A stretch of DNA of 64,000 bases, taken from positions 248,001-312,000 of the forward strand of contig NZ_ATLO01000051.1 of assembly GCF_000416235.1 (NCBI RefSeq). The letters are read 5' to 3'. Below the pieces are notes generated by a model. The model was not told the origin of the DNA. It did no database searches and saw only the letters and a program-made list of their open reading frames with translations. The DNA comes from Pseudomonas sp. CFII64. GTDB taxonomy: Bacteria; Pseudomonadota; Gammaproteobacteria; Pseudomonadales; Pseudomonadaceae. Within the stretch, counting starts at the first letter, position 1. Every line of letters starts with the position of its first letter. The translations under genes and the position numbers were made by a program. Shown piece after piece: positions 35,444-44,136 of this stretch.

Positions 35444-36544
35444 TCAACGGTCGGGCTCTTTGGTTGACGCTTGCTGGGAAGGGGAAGCATCGCTCGCGAT
35501 ACGCTGTCGGCTACGCGCCTGGCTGGCGGTGTAGCCGAAATAATCCCGGAAGCACCGGCTGAAGTGATGGGAACTGATAAAACCGCAAGCCATGGCCACT
35601 TCCACGACCGAGGCATTGCCCTGCAATAACAGGCGACGTGCCCGTGTCAGGCGCAACTCCAGGTAGTGGCGACGTGGCGAGCTGTGAAGGAACGTCTGGA
35701 ATAGGCGCTCGATCTGCCGTCGAGACAAGTCCACATACCGCGCCAGTTCATCCAGCTCCAGCGGATCCTCCAGATTGTTTTCCATGAGCTCGATCAGGCT
35801 CGACAGTTGCGGCGGAAAGGCCGGATCCCGGCCGCCACGGGCCAAGGGCATGTCCTCGGCATAGGCGCCCCGATCGCAGCTGAGAATCGCCTCGATGCCC
35901 TTGACCAATTCGGCCCCTTGCTGGCGCCGAATGATCGCCAGCATCATCCCCAGCGCGCTATTGGCGCCCGCACAACTGACCAGGTCGCCGGTAATGACAA
36001 AAGGCTGAGGGCGCAGACGAACGCCGGGGCAGAGTTCGTGAAGGCTGGCCTGGCTTTCTGGATGCACGGTGCATTCGCGCTGGTCCAGCAGGCCTGCGTG
36101 GGCCAGTTGGAAGCAACCGTTCCACAGGCTACCGAGCAGTACGGATTGGCGACTGGCCTGCCGCAGTTTTTTGATCAGCGCCGGAGCAGGCGTCAAGGCG
36201 GTTCGCAATCCACCGCAGACGATCAGCATGTCGAGACCCGCCACGCTCAGCTTGTCGACGGGCAGGTCCGTCGCAATCGCTATGCCCAGATCACTGCGAA
36301 CCTGACCGCCTTTCAGGCTGTAGGTGTTGATTTCATAGCGTGGCGTCTGGCTCAGATAATTGGCCGTCACCAGCGCATCCAGTGAACCGGTGAAAGCCAT
36401 CATCGAAAAATGCTCCAGCACCACCACGGCAATTTTGCGACAGCCGTCTGCCTGCGGTCCTGAAGGGATGTCGGTGCGACCATAAGGCTGATTGATGCCT
36501 TTGAGGCTCATACCAAAATGTCGGCGGCTGTCGGCTGGGGCCAT
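35444..36544 (-). CDS. GlxA-family regulator (DJ-1/PfpI-like domain plus AraC HTH)
   Basis: Regulator of 366 residues. Residues about 38-210 form an amidotransferase-like domain (KIAVVVLEHFSMMAFTGSLD; LDMLIVCGGLRTAL; VLLGSLWNGCFQLAHAGLLD), and about 255-345 an AraC double helix-turn-helix (LELDELARYVDLSRRQIERL; VVEVAMACGFISSHHFSRCF). This is the family of CdhR, GbdR and ArgR, regulators of quaternary amine, carnitine and arginine catabolism. An in-frame ATG at 36511 is an alternative start. The adjacent amidohydrolase gene on the same strand, 122 bp upstream, could be a target. Confidence 0.9.
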   Translation of the reverse strand: MAPADSRRHFGMSLKGINQPYGRTDIPSGPQADGCRKIAVVVLEHFSMMAFTGSLDALVTANYLSQTPRYEINTYSLKGGQVRSDLGIAIATDLPVDKLSVAGLDMLIVCGGLRTALTPAPALIKKLRQASRQSVLLGSLWNGCFQLAHAGLLDQRECTVHPESQASLHELCPGVRLRPQPFVITGDLVSCAGANSALGMMLAIIRRQQGAELVKGIEAILSCDRGAYAEDMPLARGGRDPAFPPQLSSLIELMENNLEDPLELDELARYVDLSRRQIERLFQTFLHSSPRRHYLELRLTRARRLLLQGNASVVEVAMACGFISSHHFSRCFRDYFGYTASQARSRQRIASDASPSQQASTKEPDR

Positions 36545-36666
36545 GGGAACTCGGGCGCACAGAGGGAAAGCCGGAAAGGTAGCTGTTCACGGCTGGCAAT
36601 GCCAGCCCTGTGGCTGAACAGGTCTCCGCGCTTGCACAGCGCTCCATTTTTTACGCCCCATGGCGG

Positions 36667-37998
36667 TCAAAGAGTCTTGGCAGAGTGGCCGGCATAATTG
36701 AGCACGAACTGGACATGAGCCTTGACCCCGGTCGCCAGGGTTGCATCGTCCGCAGTGAAGTACGGGCTGTGATTGTTGGGTACTTTCTGCATATTCTGGT
36801 TTTCGGGCGTGGCACCGAGAAACACGAATAGCCCCGGCACCCGTTCCGCGTAGTAGGAAAAGTCCTCGCTCGGTGAGAGCGATGAATCCAGGCGCGCGAC
36901 CTTGCCCGGCGCGGCCAGCTCCAAAGCGGGCACCATAGCTTCAGTCAACGCGGGATTATTGGTGGTAACCGGCGCAATATTTACCAAAAGCAACTTGGCC
37001 TTGGTTTCATAGGCGCCAGCAATCCCATTCACCATCGCTGGCATTTTCTGCAGGATGGTGTCGCGAATCGAGGCGTCGTTGCTGCGAATCGTGCCAGTCA
37101 GCTCAACGCTTTCCGGGATGATATTGCTCGCCGAACCGGCATTGATAGTTCCGACGCTGATTACGCCCATGCCCTTGGTCATATCAATCCGTCGGCTGAT
37201 CAAGGTTTGCAGGCCGGCGATAATGCCTTGGCTGGCCATGATCGGGTCAACGCCGCTCCAGGGCGCAGATCCGTGGGTCTGCTGGCCGTTTAGGGTGATG
37301 CGGAATGCATCGCTGCTGTTAAGTGCGGTTCCGGATTTGTAGTACAGGTGGCCCGTCGGGTAACCGGCCATGACATGAACGCCGAATATGGCCTCCACCT
37401 TGGGCGAGTCCAGCGCGCCGTCGCGGATCATCGCCTTGGCGCCGATTACGGCGTCAGTCTCGAACTCGCCCACGTCAGCGGCACCTTCTTCAGCTGGCTG
37501 AAACAGAAAAACCACCGTGCCAGCGATTTTGTCGCGATGTTCGGCAAGCACCTTGGCTGCGCCGAGCAGCATCGCCGTGTGGGTGTCATGGCCACAGGCG
37601 TGCATGATCGGCACTGTTTTCCCGAGGCGAACACCCGTTGCGGTGCTGGCGAACGGCAAGCCGGTCATTTCGTTCACGGGAAGGGCGTCCATGTCGGCAC
37701 GCAAGGCTACTACCGGACCGGGCTTACCACCTTTGAGCACGCCGACCACGCCGGTCTTGCCAACGTTGCTCCTGACTTCCAGGCCAGAGTCCTTGAGCCG
37801 CTGGGCAACCAGTCTGGAAGTTTCGACTTCCATATTCCCCAGTTCAGGATTCTGGTGAATGGTGTGACGCAGCTCGATGACTTCCTGGTTGACCGACGCG
37901 ACCGCCGGGTCTACCCAGCTGAAATCGGAGGCCAGGCAAAGGCTTGTGGAAAAAGTACCCAGAAGGGCCAGGCCGACAGGTGATAGCGGGGCGCGCAT
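36667..37998 (-). CDS. Exported M20-family amidohydrolase
   Basis: Metal-dependent hydrolase of 443 residues cleaving N-acyl or N-carbamoyl amino acids or similar amides. The start at 37998, with GGAG upstream, gives a signal peptide (about 1-23, ending LCLA), so it acts in the periplasm; an in-frame ATG at 38031 lacks a ribosome site. Metal ligands and motifs: ALRADMDALPVNE, MHACGHDTHTAMLLGAAK, FLFQPAEEGAADVG and GVHVMAGYPTG. The dimerisation lid starts near TLNGQQTHGSAPW. Exported M20D proteins are less common than cytoplasmic ones. The substrate is unknown. Confidence 0.88.
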   Translation of the reverse strand: MRAPLSPVGLALLGTFSTSLCLASDFSWVDPAVASVNQEVIELRHTIHQNPELGNMEVETSRLVAQRLKDSGLEVRSNVGKTGVVGVLKGGKPGPVVALRADMDALPVNEMTGLPFASTATGVRLGKTVPIMHACGHDTHTAMLLGAAKVLAEHRDKIAGTVVFLFQPAEEGAADVGEFETDAVIGAKAMIRDGALDSPKVEAIFGVHVMAGYPTGHLYYKSGTALNSSDAFRITLNGQQTHGSAPWSGVDPIMASQGIIAGLQTLISRRIDMTKGMGVISVGTINAGSASNIIPESVELTGTIRSNDASIRDTILQKMPAMVNGIAGAYETKAKLLLVNIAPVTTNNPALTEAMVPALELAAPGKVARLDSSLSPSEDFSYYAERVPGLFVFLGATPENQNMQKVPNNHSPYFTADDATLATGVKAHVQFVLNYAGHSAKTL

Positions 37999-38160
37999 GA
38001 TCAATGTTCTCCAGTGCTTGTTATTACTCATAAGGAGTGATTTCGCAGGGCGCACAGGGTAGGGCGCAGCGCCAAGGGCGACAAGGCAGAGTGTCCGGTA
38101 ATCGCCCGGTTTGCGGCGATGCGCCGTTTGGAGTCTCCAGCGGCAGACGGCCTGAGAACG

Positions 38161-38188
38161 AAAAACGCCTGCTTCGAAGAAGCAGGCG
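38161..38188 (-). terminator. Intrinsic terminator after the SDR gene
   Basis: On the minus strand, CGCCTGCTTC, loop TTC, GAAGCAGGCG, then five T residues (plus-strand A at 38161-38165). It lies about 38 bp after the stop of the short-chain dehydrogenase gene. Confidence 0.8.
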
Positions 38189-38226
38189 TCAAGGTGTATC
38201 GTCTTATCTTGCGCGCACAGTTGGAA

Positions 38227-38967
38227 TTACCAGGTTCCAGCCGTGGAGCCGCCATCGACTACCACAACGCTGCCGCTGGTGAAGGACGAGTCGGTCAGGT
38301 ACATCACCGCATCCACCACATCTTTCGGGCTGCCGATGGTGCCGCTTGGCGACAATCCCTTGAGGAAGGCTTGAGTGCCTTCGTCCTGGTTGTGCAGCGG
38401 CGTGTTGATGATTCCCGGCGCAACGGCATTGACCTTGACGTTGAACGGCGCCAGTTCCAGAGCGAGACCGCGAGTGGCGTGGTTCAAACCGCCCTTGATC
38501 AGCACCGGCAGCAGCGCCGGGACCTTGATATTAGGCTGCATGGCGATGCTTGCGGTGATGGTCACAATGTGTCCGCTGCCGTTGGCGGACATGTGGGTCG
38601 CTGCAGCCTGAGACGGGTAGAAGAAGCCCATCAGGTTGGTGCCGACGATGGCATTGACGTCCGTCTCGGTGTAGTCACCGATGGCTTTGGGAATGAAGAT
38701 GCCAGCGTTGTTGATCAGGATGTCAACCTTGCCAAAAGCGGCGATGGCTCGCTCGAACAGGGCCTTGGCGGTTTCCGGTTGGGCGATGTCGCCGGCAACC
38801 AGCAAGAAATTTTCCGGGTTACCGAGTTTGGCTGCCGCCGTTTCAAGACGATTCAGGGTGCGAGCATTGCCGACGACGTTGTAGCCGCGCTGCAGATACG
38901 CCTCAGCAATGGCGAAACCCAGGCCGCTGGAAGCGCCGGTGACAATAACGGTTTGCGTGGTGTTCAT
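38227..38967 (-). CDS. Short-chain dehydrogenase/reductase
   Basis: NAD(P)-dependent oxidoreductase of 246 residues. TGASSGLGFAIAEAYLQRG (about 10-28) is the cofactor motif, followed by LINNAGIF. The usual Tyr-x-x-x-Lys motif is not obvious: the corresponding region reads IAMQPNIKVPALLPVLIKGG, with Lys but without the catalytic Tyr. GSVVVVDGGSTAG ends the protein. The enzyme may therefore be inactive or mechanistically altered. It is divergent from a LysR gene 122 bp away. Confidence 0.85.
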   Translation of the reverse strand: MNTTQTVIVTGASSGLGFAIAEAYLQRGYNVVGNARTLNRLETAAAKLGNPENFLLVAGDIAQPETAKALFERAIAAFGKVDILINNAGIFIPKAIGDYTETDVNAIVGTNLMGFFYPSQAAATHMSANGSGHIVTITASIAMQPNIKVPALLPVLIKGGLNHATRGLALELAPFNVKVNAVAPGIINTPLHNQDEGTQAFLKGLSPSGTIGSPKDVVDAVMYLTDSSFTSGSVVVVDGGSTAGTW

Positions 38968-39089
38968 GGTAAAGGCCTCTGGATGAGTGGACTCTTGTCC
39001 GATGAAGCCACTTTACTTTTGCGTCAGAGTCAGATAAATCGCCTGCTGAGCATTTGAATTGATACTTGATGTAATTAATAGGGGCTGAC

Positions 39090-39998
39090 ATGCCGCGACA
39101 TTTTGATGACGTGCAGTTGGGTAGCATTGAGCTGTTCTGTCTGGCCGTTGAGCACGAAAGTTTCACGGCGGCAGCCAACGCCGCTGGCGTCACTCCGGCG
39201 GCGGTCAGCAGATCGGTTTCGCGGCTGGAGGAGCGCCTGGCCGTTCGTTTGTTCGTACGAACCACCCGGCAGATACGCCTGACGGAAGGCGGACGCCTTT
39301 ATTACGCACAGTGTCGCCAGGCGCTGACCCAACTGGTCGATGCCGAGCGTGAAGTCAGCGGCCAGCAACAGGCGCCCTCAGGTGAAATCCGCATCAGCGC
39401 GCCCACGCCTTACGCACATTTTCGGCTGCTGCCGATGCTCGCTGAGTTTCGTCGTCTATACCCATTGGTGAAAGTCGCGGTACATGTGAGCAATCGCAAT
39501 ATCGACTTCGCCGAGGGCGGTTATGACCTGGCGGTTCGCGGTCGCGCTCCGGACGATTCAGGACTGATCGCACGCACCCTGGAGAACGCCGAGTTGGTGG
39601 TCGTCGCTTCGCCGGGGTATCTGACAGCATACGGAGTCCCTGAGTCGTTGGCAGACCTGCAAGCACATGACTGCATCCAGTTCGAACTGCCCAGCAGCGG
39701 CCGAAACCTGCCTTGGATGTTCATGGACAAGGGCAAGGCAATCAACGTACAGACGTCCGGCAATACAACGTGCCTGGAGGACTATCTCGCCAGTGTGACC
39801 ATGGCCAGGCATGGGGCGGGGATCGTGCAGACCTATCGGTTCACGGTGAAGGAAGACATCGAGCGCGGCGCATTGGTTGAATTACTCAGCGGACTGGGTG
39901 GCGCGACCCGGCCGTTCATGTTGCTGTATCCACACGTCAAGCATATGTCCCTGCGCGTCCGGACGCTGATCGACTTTCTCACGGCGCAGGCGGCTTAG
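39090..39998 (+). CDS. LysR-family regulator next to the SDR gene
   Basis: Regulator of 302 residues with an N-terminal helix-turn-helix (LFCLAVEHESFTAAANAAGV, then TPAAVSRSVSRLEERLAVRL) and effector domain opening GEIRISAPTPYAHFRLLPML. It belongs to the CrgA-like subgroup. Divergent from the SDR gene, its probable target. Confidence 0.9.
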   Translation: MPRHFDDVQLGSIELFCLAVEHESFTAAANAAGVTPAAVSRSVSRLEERLAVRLFVRTTRQIRLTEGGRLYYAQCRQALTQLVDAEREVSGQQQAPSGEIRISAPTPYAHFRLLPMLAEFRRLYPLVKVAVHVSNRNIDFAEGGYDLAVRGRAPDDSGLIARTLENAELVVVASPGYLTAYGVPESLADLQAHDCIQFELPSSGRNLPWMFMDKGKAINVQTSGNTTCLEDYLASVTMARHGAGIVQTYRFTVKEDIERGALVELLSGLGGATRPFMLLYPHVKHMSLRVRTLIDFLTAQAA

Positions 39999-40101
39999 TC
40001 GCCTGAGCTGCGTGCGATTTCCGCGCAGGGGCTTGCGGCAAAGTTTTTCTATCTGAATCGAACAGACCTACTGGTTTGTCGCGAGATGGAAGCCGAACGA
40101 C

Positions 40102-40232
40102 ATGAAATATTCCTCCGCCACAGAAGGTTTCAAGCTTGCTTACCAGCGGTCCGGGTCAGGTGATCCGGTTGTGTTGCTGGAGTTGTCAGCTCGCAGAGTT
40201 GACTCAACGAGCTGCGGCAATTCTCCCTGCGT
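40102..40232 (+). pseudogene. 5' remnant of an alpha/beta-hydrolase gene
   Basis: The first 30 codons (MKYSSATEGFKLAYQRSGSG, then DPVVLLEL) look exactly like the start of an alpha/beta-hydrolase up to the oxyanion strand, where LLHG would be expected. The frame then loses all similarity and runs into the 3' end of the convergent HD-domain gene. No nucleophile elbow or His follows. It is best read as a truncated remnant. Confidence 0.45.
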
Positions 40233-40874
40233 TCAAGCAGACCAGGCGGACCGGCGAATCACTTCGCAAAAATTGCCCGGAACGAACGACGGATCCTTGT
40301 CCGCGAGGACATTGGCCTTGACGTTGCCGAAGGTGGTGTCCGGCTTGTCTTTGATCCCGTCATAGAACGCCTGAATGATGTCTTCCTTGAACTGTGCGCT
40401 GCGCGGATAGGCCTTTACGACGGCTTCGCGCTCAGCGTCGCTGTACAGCGGATAAGTCAGGCCGAGCACATCCATTTCCACGCCTGCTGTGACCAATGCG
40501 ATCACCGGGTGCATATGCTCGGGAATGCCGGGTGTGGTGTGCAGCGCAATGGCTGTCCAGACCGTATCGATATCCTGCTGGCTGACCTGATAGCCCTTGA
40601 GAAAATCCCGCGCCGCGTCTGCGCCGTCCACTTCAAAGCGTTTGCAGGCACTGCTGCACTTATGAGTCAGCCCCATGTCGTGGAACATGCAGCCGGCGTA
40701 GAGCAATTCGGAGTCGAAGCTCAGCCCGCGCTTCTGGCCGGCCAGGGCGGCGAAGTAATAGACGCGGCTGGAGTGATTGAAGAGCAGCTCGGACTCGGTA
40801 TCGCGTACCAGTTCGGTAATCTGGCGCGCCATGGTGCTGTCCGGAATCTTGATGTCGCCAATAGTCAATGTCAT
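40233..40874 (-). CDS. HD-domain hydrolase, cyanamide-hydratase-like
   Basis: Metal-dependent hydrolase of 213 residues. Ligands of the HD superfamily are seen as His34 (LLFNHSSRVYYFA), His65-Asp66 (AGCMFHDMGLTH) and a later His112 (AIALHTTPGIPEHMHP). The pattern resembles fungal cyanamide hydratase and its bacterial relatives more than nucleotide phosphohydrolases. It is divergent from a GlxA-type regulator 118 bp away, its probable regulator. The substrate is not established. Confidence 0.8.
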   Translation of the reverse strand: MTLTIGDIKIPDSTMARQITELVRDTESELLFNHSSRVYYFAALAGQKRGLSFDSELLYAGCMFHDMGLTHKCSSACKRFEVDGADAARDFLKGYQVSQQDIDTVWTAIALHTTPGIPEHMHPVIALVTAGVEMDVLGLTYPLYSDAEREAVVKAYPRSAQFKEDIIQAFYDGIKDKPDTTFGNVKANVLADKDPSFVPGNFCEVIRRSAWSA

Positions 40875-40992
40875 GGGGTTCGTCCGTCTGTGTGGTTGGT
40901 GAGTCCAGTATTGAACGCTGGCGATATGGCTTCAAATGGCGCTAACATTCAAATCCTGCCATATCGCGCAGCTGACGGACGCGGAGCCCTTC

Positions 40993-41961
40993 ATGACGAA
41001 AACACGCACCATCGCCATTCTTGCGGTGCCCGGCGTTCAGTTGCTGGATGTCTCGGGGCCATTGGATGTGTTTGCCGAAGCCAATGCCCAGAGCGGTCGC
41101 GATTACTATCAACTGCAGATCTGGGCGTTGGAGGCGGGGCCGGTCCACAGTTCATCCGGAGCCCGTTTATTGCCTGATCAAGTTCTGGGCGACGAGTTGT
41201 CCGAGGTCGACACGCTGCTGGTGGCTGGCGCCCCTAATGCTCCCTACCTGATCCTGAAACCGAGCGTTATTCGCTGGCTACAGGACTCGGCACGCAGCGC
41301 CCGTCGTTATGGCTCAGTGTGTACGGGTGCCTTTGTGTTGGCGGCGGCTGGATTGCTGGAAGGCAAGCACGTCACGACCCACTGGATGCGCTCGGCGCTG
41401 TTGGCCGAGCGCTATCCCGATATCTGCGTGGAAGAAGATGCCCTGCATGTCCACGACGGCAAGGTGCATACCGCAGCGGGCGTTACAGCGGGCCTGGATA
41501 TGGCACTGGCGCTGGTCGAAGATGATTTGGGTCGTGACATCGCCAAGCAGGTCGCCAGCCAGCTGGTCATGTACTTCAAACGTCCCGGCGGGCAGTTGCA
41601 GTTCAGTCGGCGCGGCGAATCGTTGCCCACCGGGCGGGCCATGCTGCAGGAGCTGCAACGCTGGATCGCGGCCAATCCTGCTGACGATCACAGCATTTCA
41701 CGGCTGGCCGAACGGGTGAACCTCAGCCCACGGCATTTCGCTCGCTTGTTTCACGCCGAGGTGGGCATCACGCCAGCGGCCTGGGTCGAACAGGCGCGGG
41801 TCGCTGCGGCCAGAAAGCAGCTGGAGAGCGGGGTGGATGTGCCCAAACAGGTTGCGGCACAGTGCGGATTCGCCAACGCGGATACCTTGCGGCGCACGTT
41901 TACCCGGCACGTTGGCGTGACCCCCAGCGAATATCGCAAGCGTTTCGTCAGGGCGCTATGA
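40993..41961 (+). CDS. GlxA-family regulator (DJ-1/PfpI-like domain plus AraC HTH)
   Basis: Regulator of 322 residues from the ATG at 40993 (GGAG upstream). The DJ-1/PfpI part shows IAILAVPGVQLLDVSGPLDV, VDTLLVAGAPNAPYLI and RRYGSVCTGAFVLAAAGLLE with the nucleophile-elbow Cys. The C-terminal AraC domain has ISRLAERVNLSPRHFARLFH and VAAQCGFANADTLRRTFTRH. It probably controls the divergent HD-domain gene. Its 3' end overlaps the convergent HxlR gene by 14 bp. Confidence 0.9.
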   Translation: MTKTRTIAILAVPGVQLLDVSGPLDVFAEANAQSGRDYYQLQIWALEAGPVHSSSGARLLPDQVLGDELSEVDTLLVAGAPNAPYLILKPSVIRWLQDSARSARRYGSVCTGAFVLAAAGLLEGKHVTTHWMRSALLAERYPDICVEEDALHVHDGKVHTAAGVTAGLDMALALVEDDLGRDIAKQVASQLVMYFKRPGGQLQFSRRGESLPTGRAMLQELQRWIAANPADDHSISRLAERVNLSPRHFARLFHAEVGITPAAWVEQARVAAARKQLESGVDVPKQVAAQCGFANADTLRRTFTRHVGVTPSEYRKRFVRAL

Positions 41962-42382
41962 CGGGATTAGTCTGGCTGTCATAGGCCGTGCGAGCGCTGC
42001 GAAAAGCTTCCGCGTTTTCCACCACCCAGGTCCACAGGGGGATCATGTGCACCAGTAAACCCATGCCCAGCGCGGATAACTCATATTCGACGCGCGGCGG
42101 CACTTCGTGGTGATCGTGACGCACGATCAGACCGTCGCGTTCGAGCTGGCGAAGCGTGCGGGTGAGCATCCTTTGCGTCACGCCGTGCATGCGCCGTCCG
42201 ATCTCAGCGTGGCGTAATTTGCCTGCCACACCCAGGGTATGAACAACGCCCAGTGACCAGCGATTGCCTGCATGAGTCAGCACTTCGCGTTTCAGCCCGT
42301 CATCGTCAGCGCTCAAGGCGTCACACGCGGCTTGTGAGTGTCTTAATACTTCTGCGGTGTCCAATTGCCCTTGCGGTATCAC
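41948..42382 (-). CDS. HxlR-family transcriptional regulator
   Basis: Winged-helix regulator of 144 residues. The family pattern is GNRWSLGVVHTLGVAGKLRH, AEIGRRMHGVTQRMLTRTLR and QLERDGLIVRHDHHEVPPRV followed by EYELSALG. HxlR proteins often respond to electrophiles or redox state. It is divergent, 79 bp apart, from the NmrA-like reductase, the likely target. Confidence 0.92.
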   Translation of the reverse strand: MIPQGQLDTAEVLRHSQAACDALSADDDGLKREVLTHAGNRWSLGVVHTLGVAGKLRHAEIGRRMHGVTQRMLTRTLRQLERDGLIVRHDHHEVPPRVEYELSALGMGLLVHMIPLWTWVVENAEAFRSARTAYDSQTNPVIAP

Positions 42383-42461
42383 TGGTGTGCCTTCTTATAA
42401 GCCGTCTTCATGTGTGCCAGCATCACGCAGTGCCATCGTTGGTGCAAACAAATAACGGGAG

Positions 42462-43403
42462 ATGATGATGCAAGCGGTCACACGCACTACAGAGCGCGGG
42501 ATCCTCGTCCTCGGCGCGGGCGAATTGGGTATGGCGGTTCTTCGTCAACTGGCCAGATTGGCTGCGTTGGCGGGTGATACGCGGGTCTCGGTTTTGTTGC
42601 GTCCCTCGACGCTGGAGTCCAGCGCGCCAGGCAAGCAACAGGAAATTGATGAGCTGCGCTCGCTGGGTATCGAATTGCTGTCGGGCGATCTGGTGTCAGG
42701 CACGATTTGCGAACTCAGCACCTTGTTCCGTGGTTTTGACACCGTGGTCAGCTGCATTGGGTTTGCTGCGGGTAAAGGTACCCAAATCAAACTTGCGCGG
42801 GCGGCAATCGAAGCGGGTGTTCTGCGTTATGTGCCTTGGCAGTTTGGTGTCGACTATGACGTCATCGGTCGAGGCAGCGCCCAGGATCTGTTCGATGAGC
42901 AGCTGGACGTAAGGGATATCCTGCGCGGGCAAGATGCAACGCAATGGCTGATCATTTCCACCGGGATGTTCACCAGCTTCCTGTTCGAGCCGGTGTTCGG
43001 CGTGGTCAATCTCGCCGAAAACACGGTTCACGCCCTCGGCAGTTGGGACACTTGCGTCACTGTCACGACGCCCGAAGACATCGGCTTGCTTACGGCGCAA
43101 ATTCTGTTGGCGCAGCCACGATTGGCTAATCAGGTGATTTACACCGCCGGTGACACGCTGACGTATGGCGAGCTGGCAGACAAAATCGACAAGGTGCTCA
43201 AGCGCAACGTGCAACGGGTCGAGTGGCCTGTCGCGAAGTTGAATGCGGATCTGGCACTTGAGCCTGATGACGCAATCAGAAAATACCGGGCAGTCTTTGC
43301 GCAAGGCAAGGGCGTTGCGTGGGATCAAAGCTGCACGTTCAATGCCCGGCATGGCGTTGAAGTCATGGATGTGGAGCACTGGATGCGTTTGAACCTCGGA
43401 TGA
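42462..43403 (+). CDS. NmrA-like NAD(P)-binding reductase (aromatic alcohol reductase type)
   Basis: Oxidoreductase of 313 residues with a Rossmann fold. ILVLGAGELGMAVLRQLARL (about 15-34) is the cofactor loop, followed by VSCIGFAAGKGTQIKLARAA and RYVPWQFGVDYDVIGRGSAQ, typical of the isoflavone-reductase/NmrA group. Preceded by GGGAG and three consecutive ATG codons. Divergent HxlR regulator. The substrate is unknown; related enzymes reduce quinones or aromatic carbonyls. Confidence 0.85.
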   Translation: MMMQAVTRTTERGILVLGAGELGMAVLRQLARLAALAGDTRVSVLLRPSTLESSAPGKQQEIDELRSLGIELLSGDLVSGTICELSTLFRGFDTVVSCIGFAAGKGTQIKLARAAIEAGVLRYVPWQFGVDYDVIGRGSAQDLFDEQLDVRDILRGQDATQWLIISTGMFTSFLFEPVFGVVNLAENTVHALGSWDTCVTVTTPEDIGLLTAQILLAQPRLANQVIYTAGDTLTYGELADKIDKVLKRNVQRVEWPVAKLNADLALEPDDAIRKYRAVFAQGKGVAWDQSCTFNARHGVEVMDVEHWMRLNLG

Positions 43404-43421
43404 GGCGGCCCGATTTATTCA

Positions 43422-43454
43422 AATAAAAAAGCCGCTCTCAATGACAAGAGCGGC
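43422..43454. terminator. Bidirectional terminator between reductase and secreted-protein genes
   Basis: GCCGCTCT (43431-43438) pairs with AGAGCGGC (43447-43454). An A-run at 43425-43430 gives a U-run on the minus strand, so it terminates the gene at 43474-43866; it can also end the reductase transcript from the other side. Confidence 0.8.
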
Positions 43455-43473
43455 CTTGTGCCCGGGTTAGCGA

Positions 43474-43866
43474 TTACCAGCGGCCATCGCCCCGGTTATG
43501 GTCGAAGCCGCGGTCACGATCACGCCCCCTGTCACGACCATGATCATAACCATAACCACCGTTGTAATAGCCGCGAGGCGGTCGCGGATCGAAGCGGCGA
43601 TATTCAACGCGGGTGGCTACCGGTACGTAAGCCACTGGCTGGTATCGCGGCTGATACTGCGGCTGATATCGGGGCTGTGGTTGGTAGCCCTGGTATTGCG
43701 GACGGTAGTTATCGTGGTTTGAACCGCTGATCACAGTGGCCAGTATGGCGCCCACCGCAGCCCCGGCGATGACTGGCACGATCACATCGCGGCCGTTGGC
43801 GGATGCCGCACCCGCGGCAACCAGGCAACCGGACAGGATCAAGACTTTGGTTATCTTCGAAAACAT
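43474..43866 (-). CDS. Small exported low-complexity protein (Tyr/Gln/Pro and Arg/Gly/Asp rich)
   Basis: Protein of 130 residues with a signal peptide (about 1-23, ending AASA). A glycine-zipper-like hydrophobic stretch follows (VIVPVIAGAAVGAILATVIS, about 28-47). The rest has YQPQ/YQPR repeats (about 57-80) and a C-terminal Arg-Gly-Asp-rich tail with HGRDRGRDRDRG. It resembles glycine-zipper envelope proteins of pseudomonads with no assigned role. Confidence 0.8.
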   Translation of the reverse strand: MFSKITKVLILSGCLVAAGAASANGRDVIVPVIAGAAVGAILATVISGSNHDNYRPQYQGYQPQPRYQPQYQPRYQPVAYVPVATRVEYRRFDPRPPRGYYNGGYGYDHGRDRGRDRDRGFDHNRGDGRW

Positions 43867-44136
43867 GGTGTCTCCTCAGGCGGCATGTGTGGGTTCGCCA
43901 TGGATGTATGAAACACCCGTTTCGTGTAAACGGAGGTCTGGATTCGGTAAAGGTTGCGTAAAGCGCTGCCAGGGCAGCTGGATGGCAGTTCTCAAGGTTT
44001 GCGACACAAATGGCACGTGTGCAGGCTCCAAAAAGGATTGCTGCTTGTCACTATCTACCTCATCTTGATTCACCGGGTCGTATCAGTCGGCCGTGGGCAT
44101 ACCACGTGCACACGGGATTTCCCTGAGAGGTTCAAT

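Noticed and set aside
32837-35500. Attachment-site duplication of the tRNA-Cys 3' end behind the DarT-like pair
   Set aside because: I looked for a second copy of the T-arm and acceptor sequence downstream and found none, so no integrated element with att sites is claimed.
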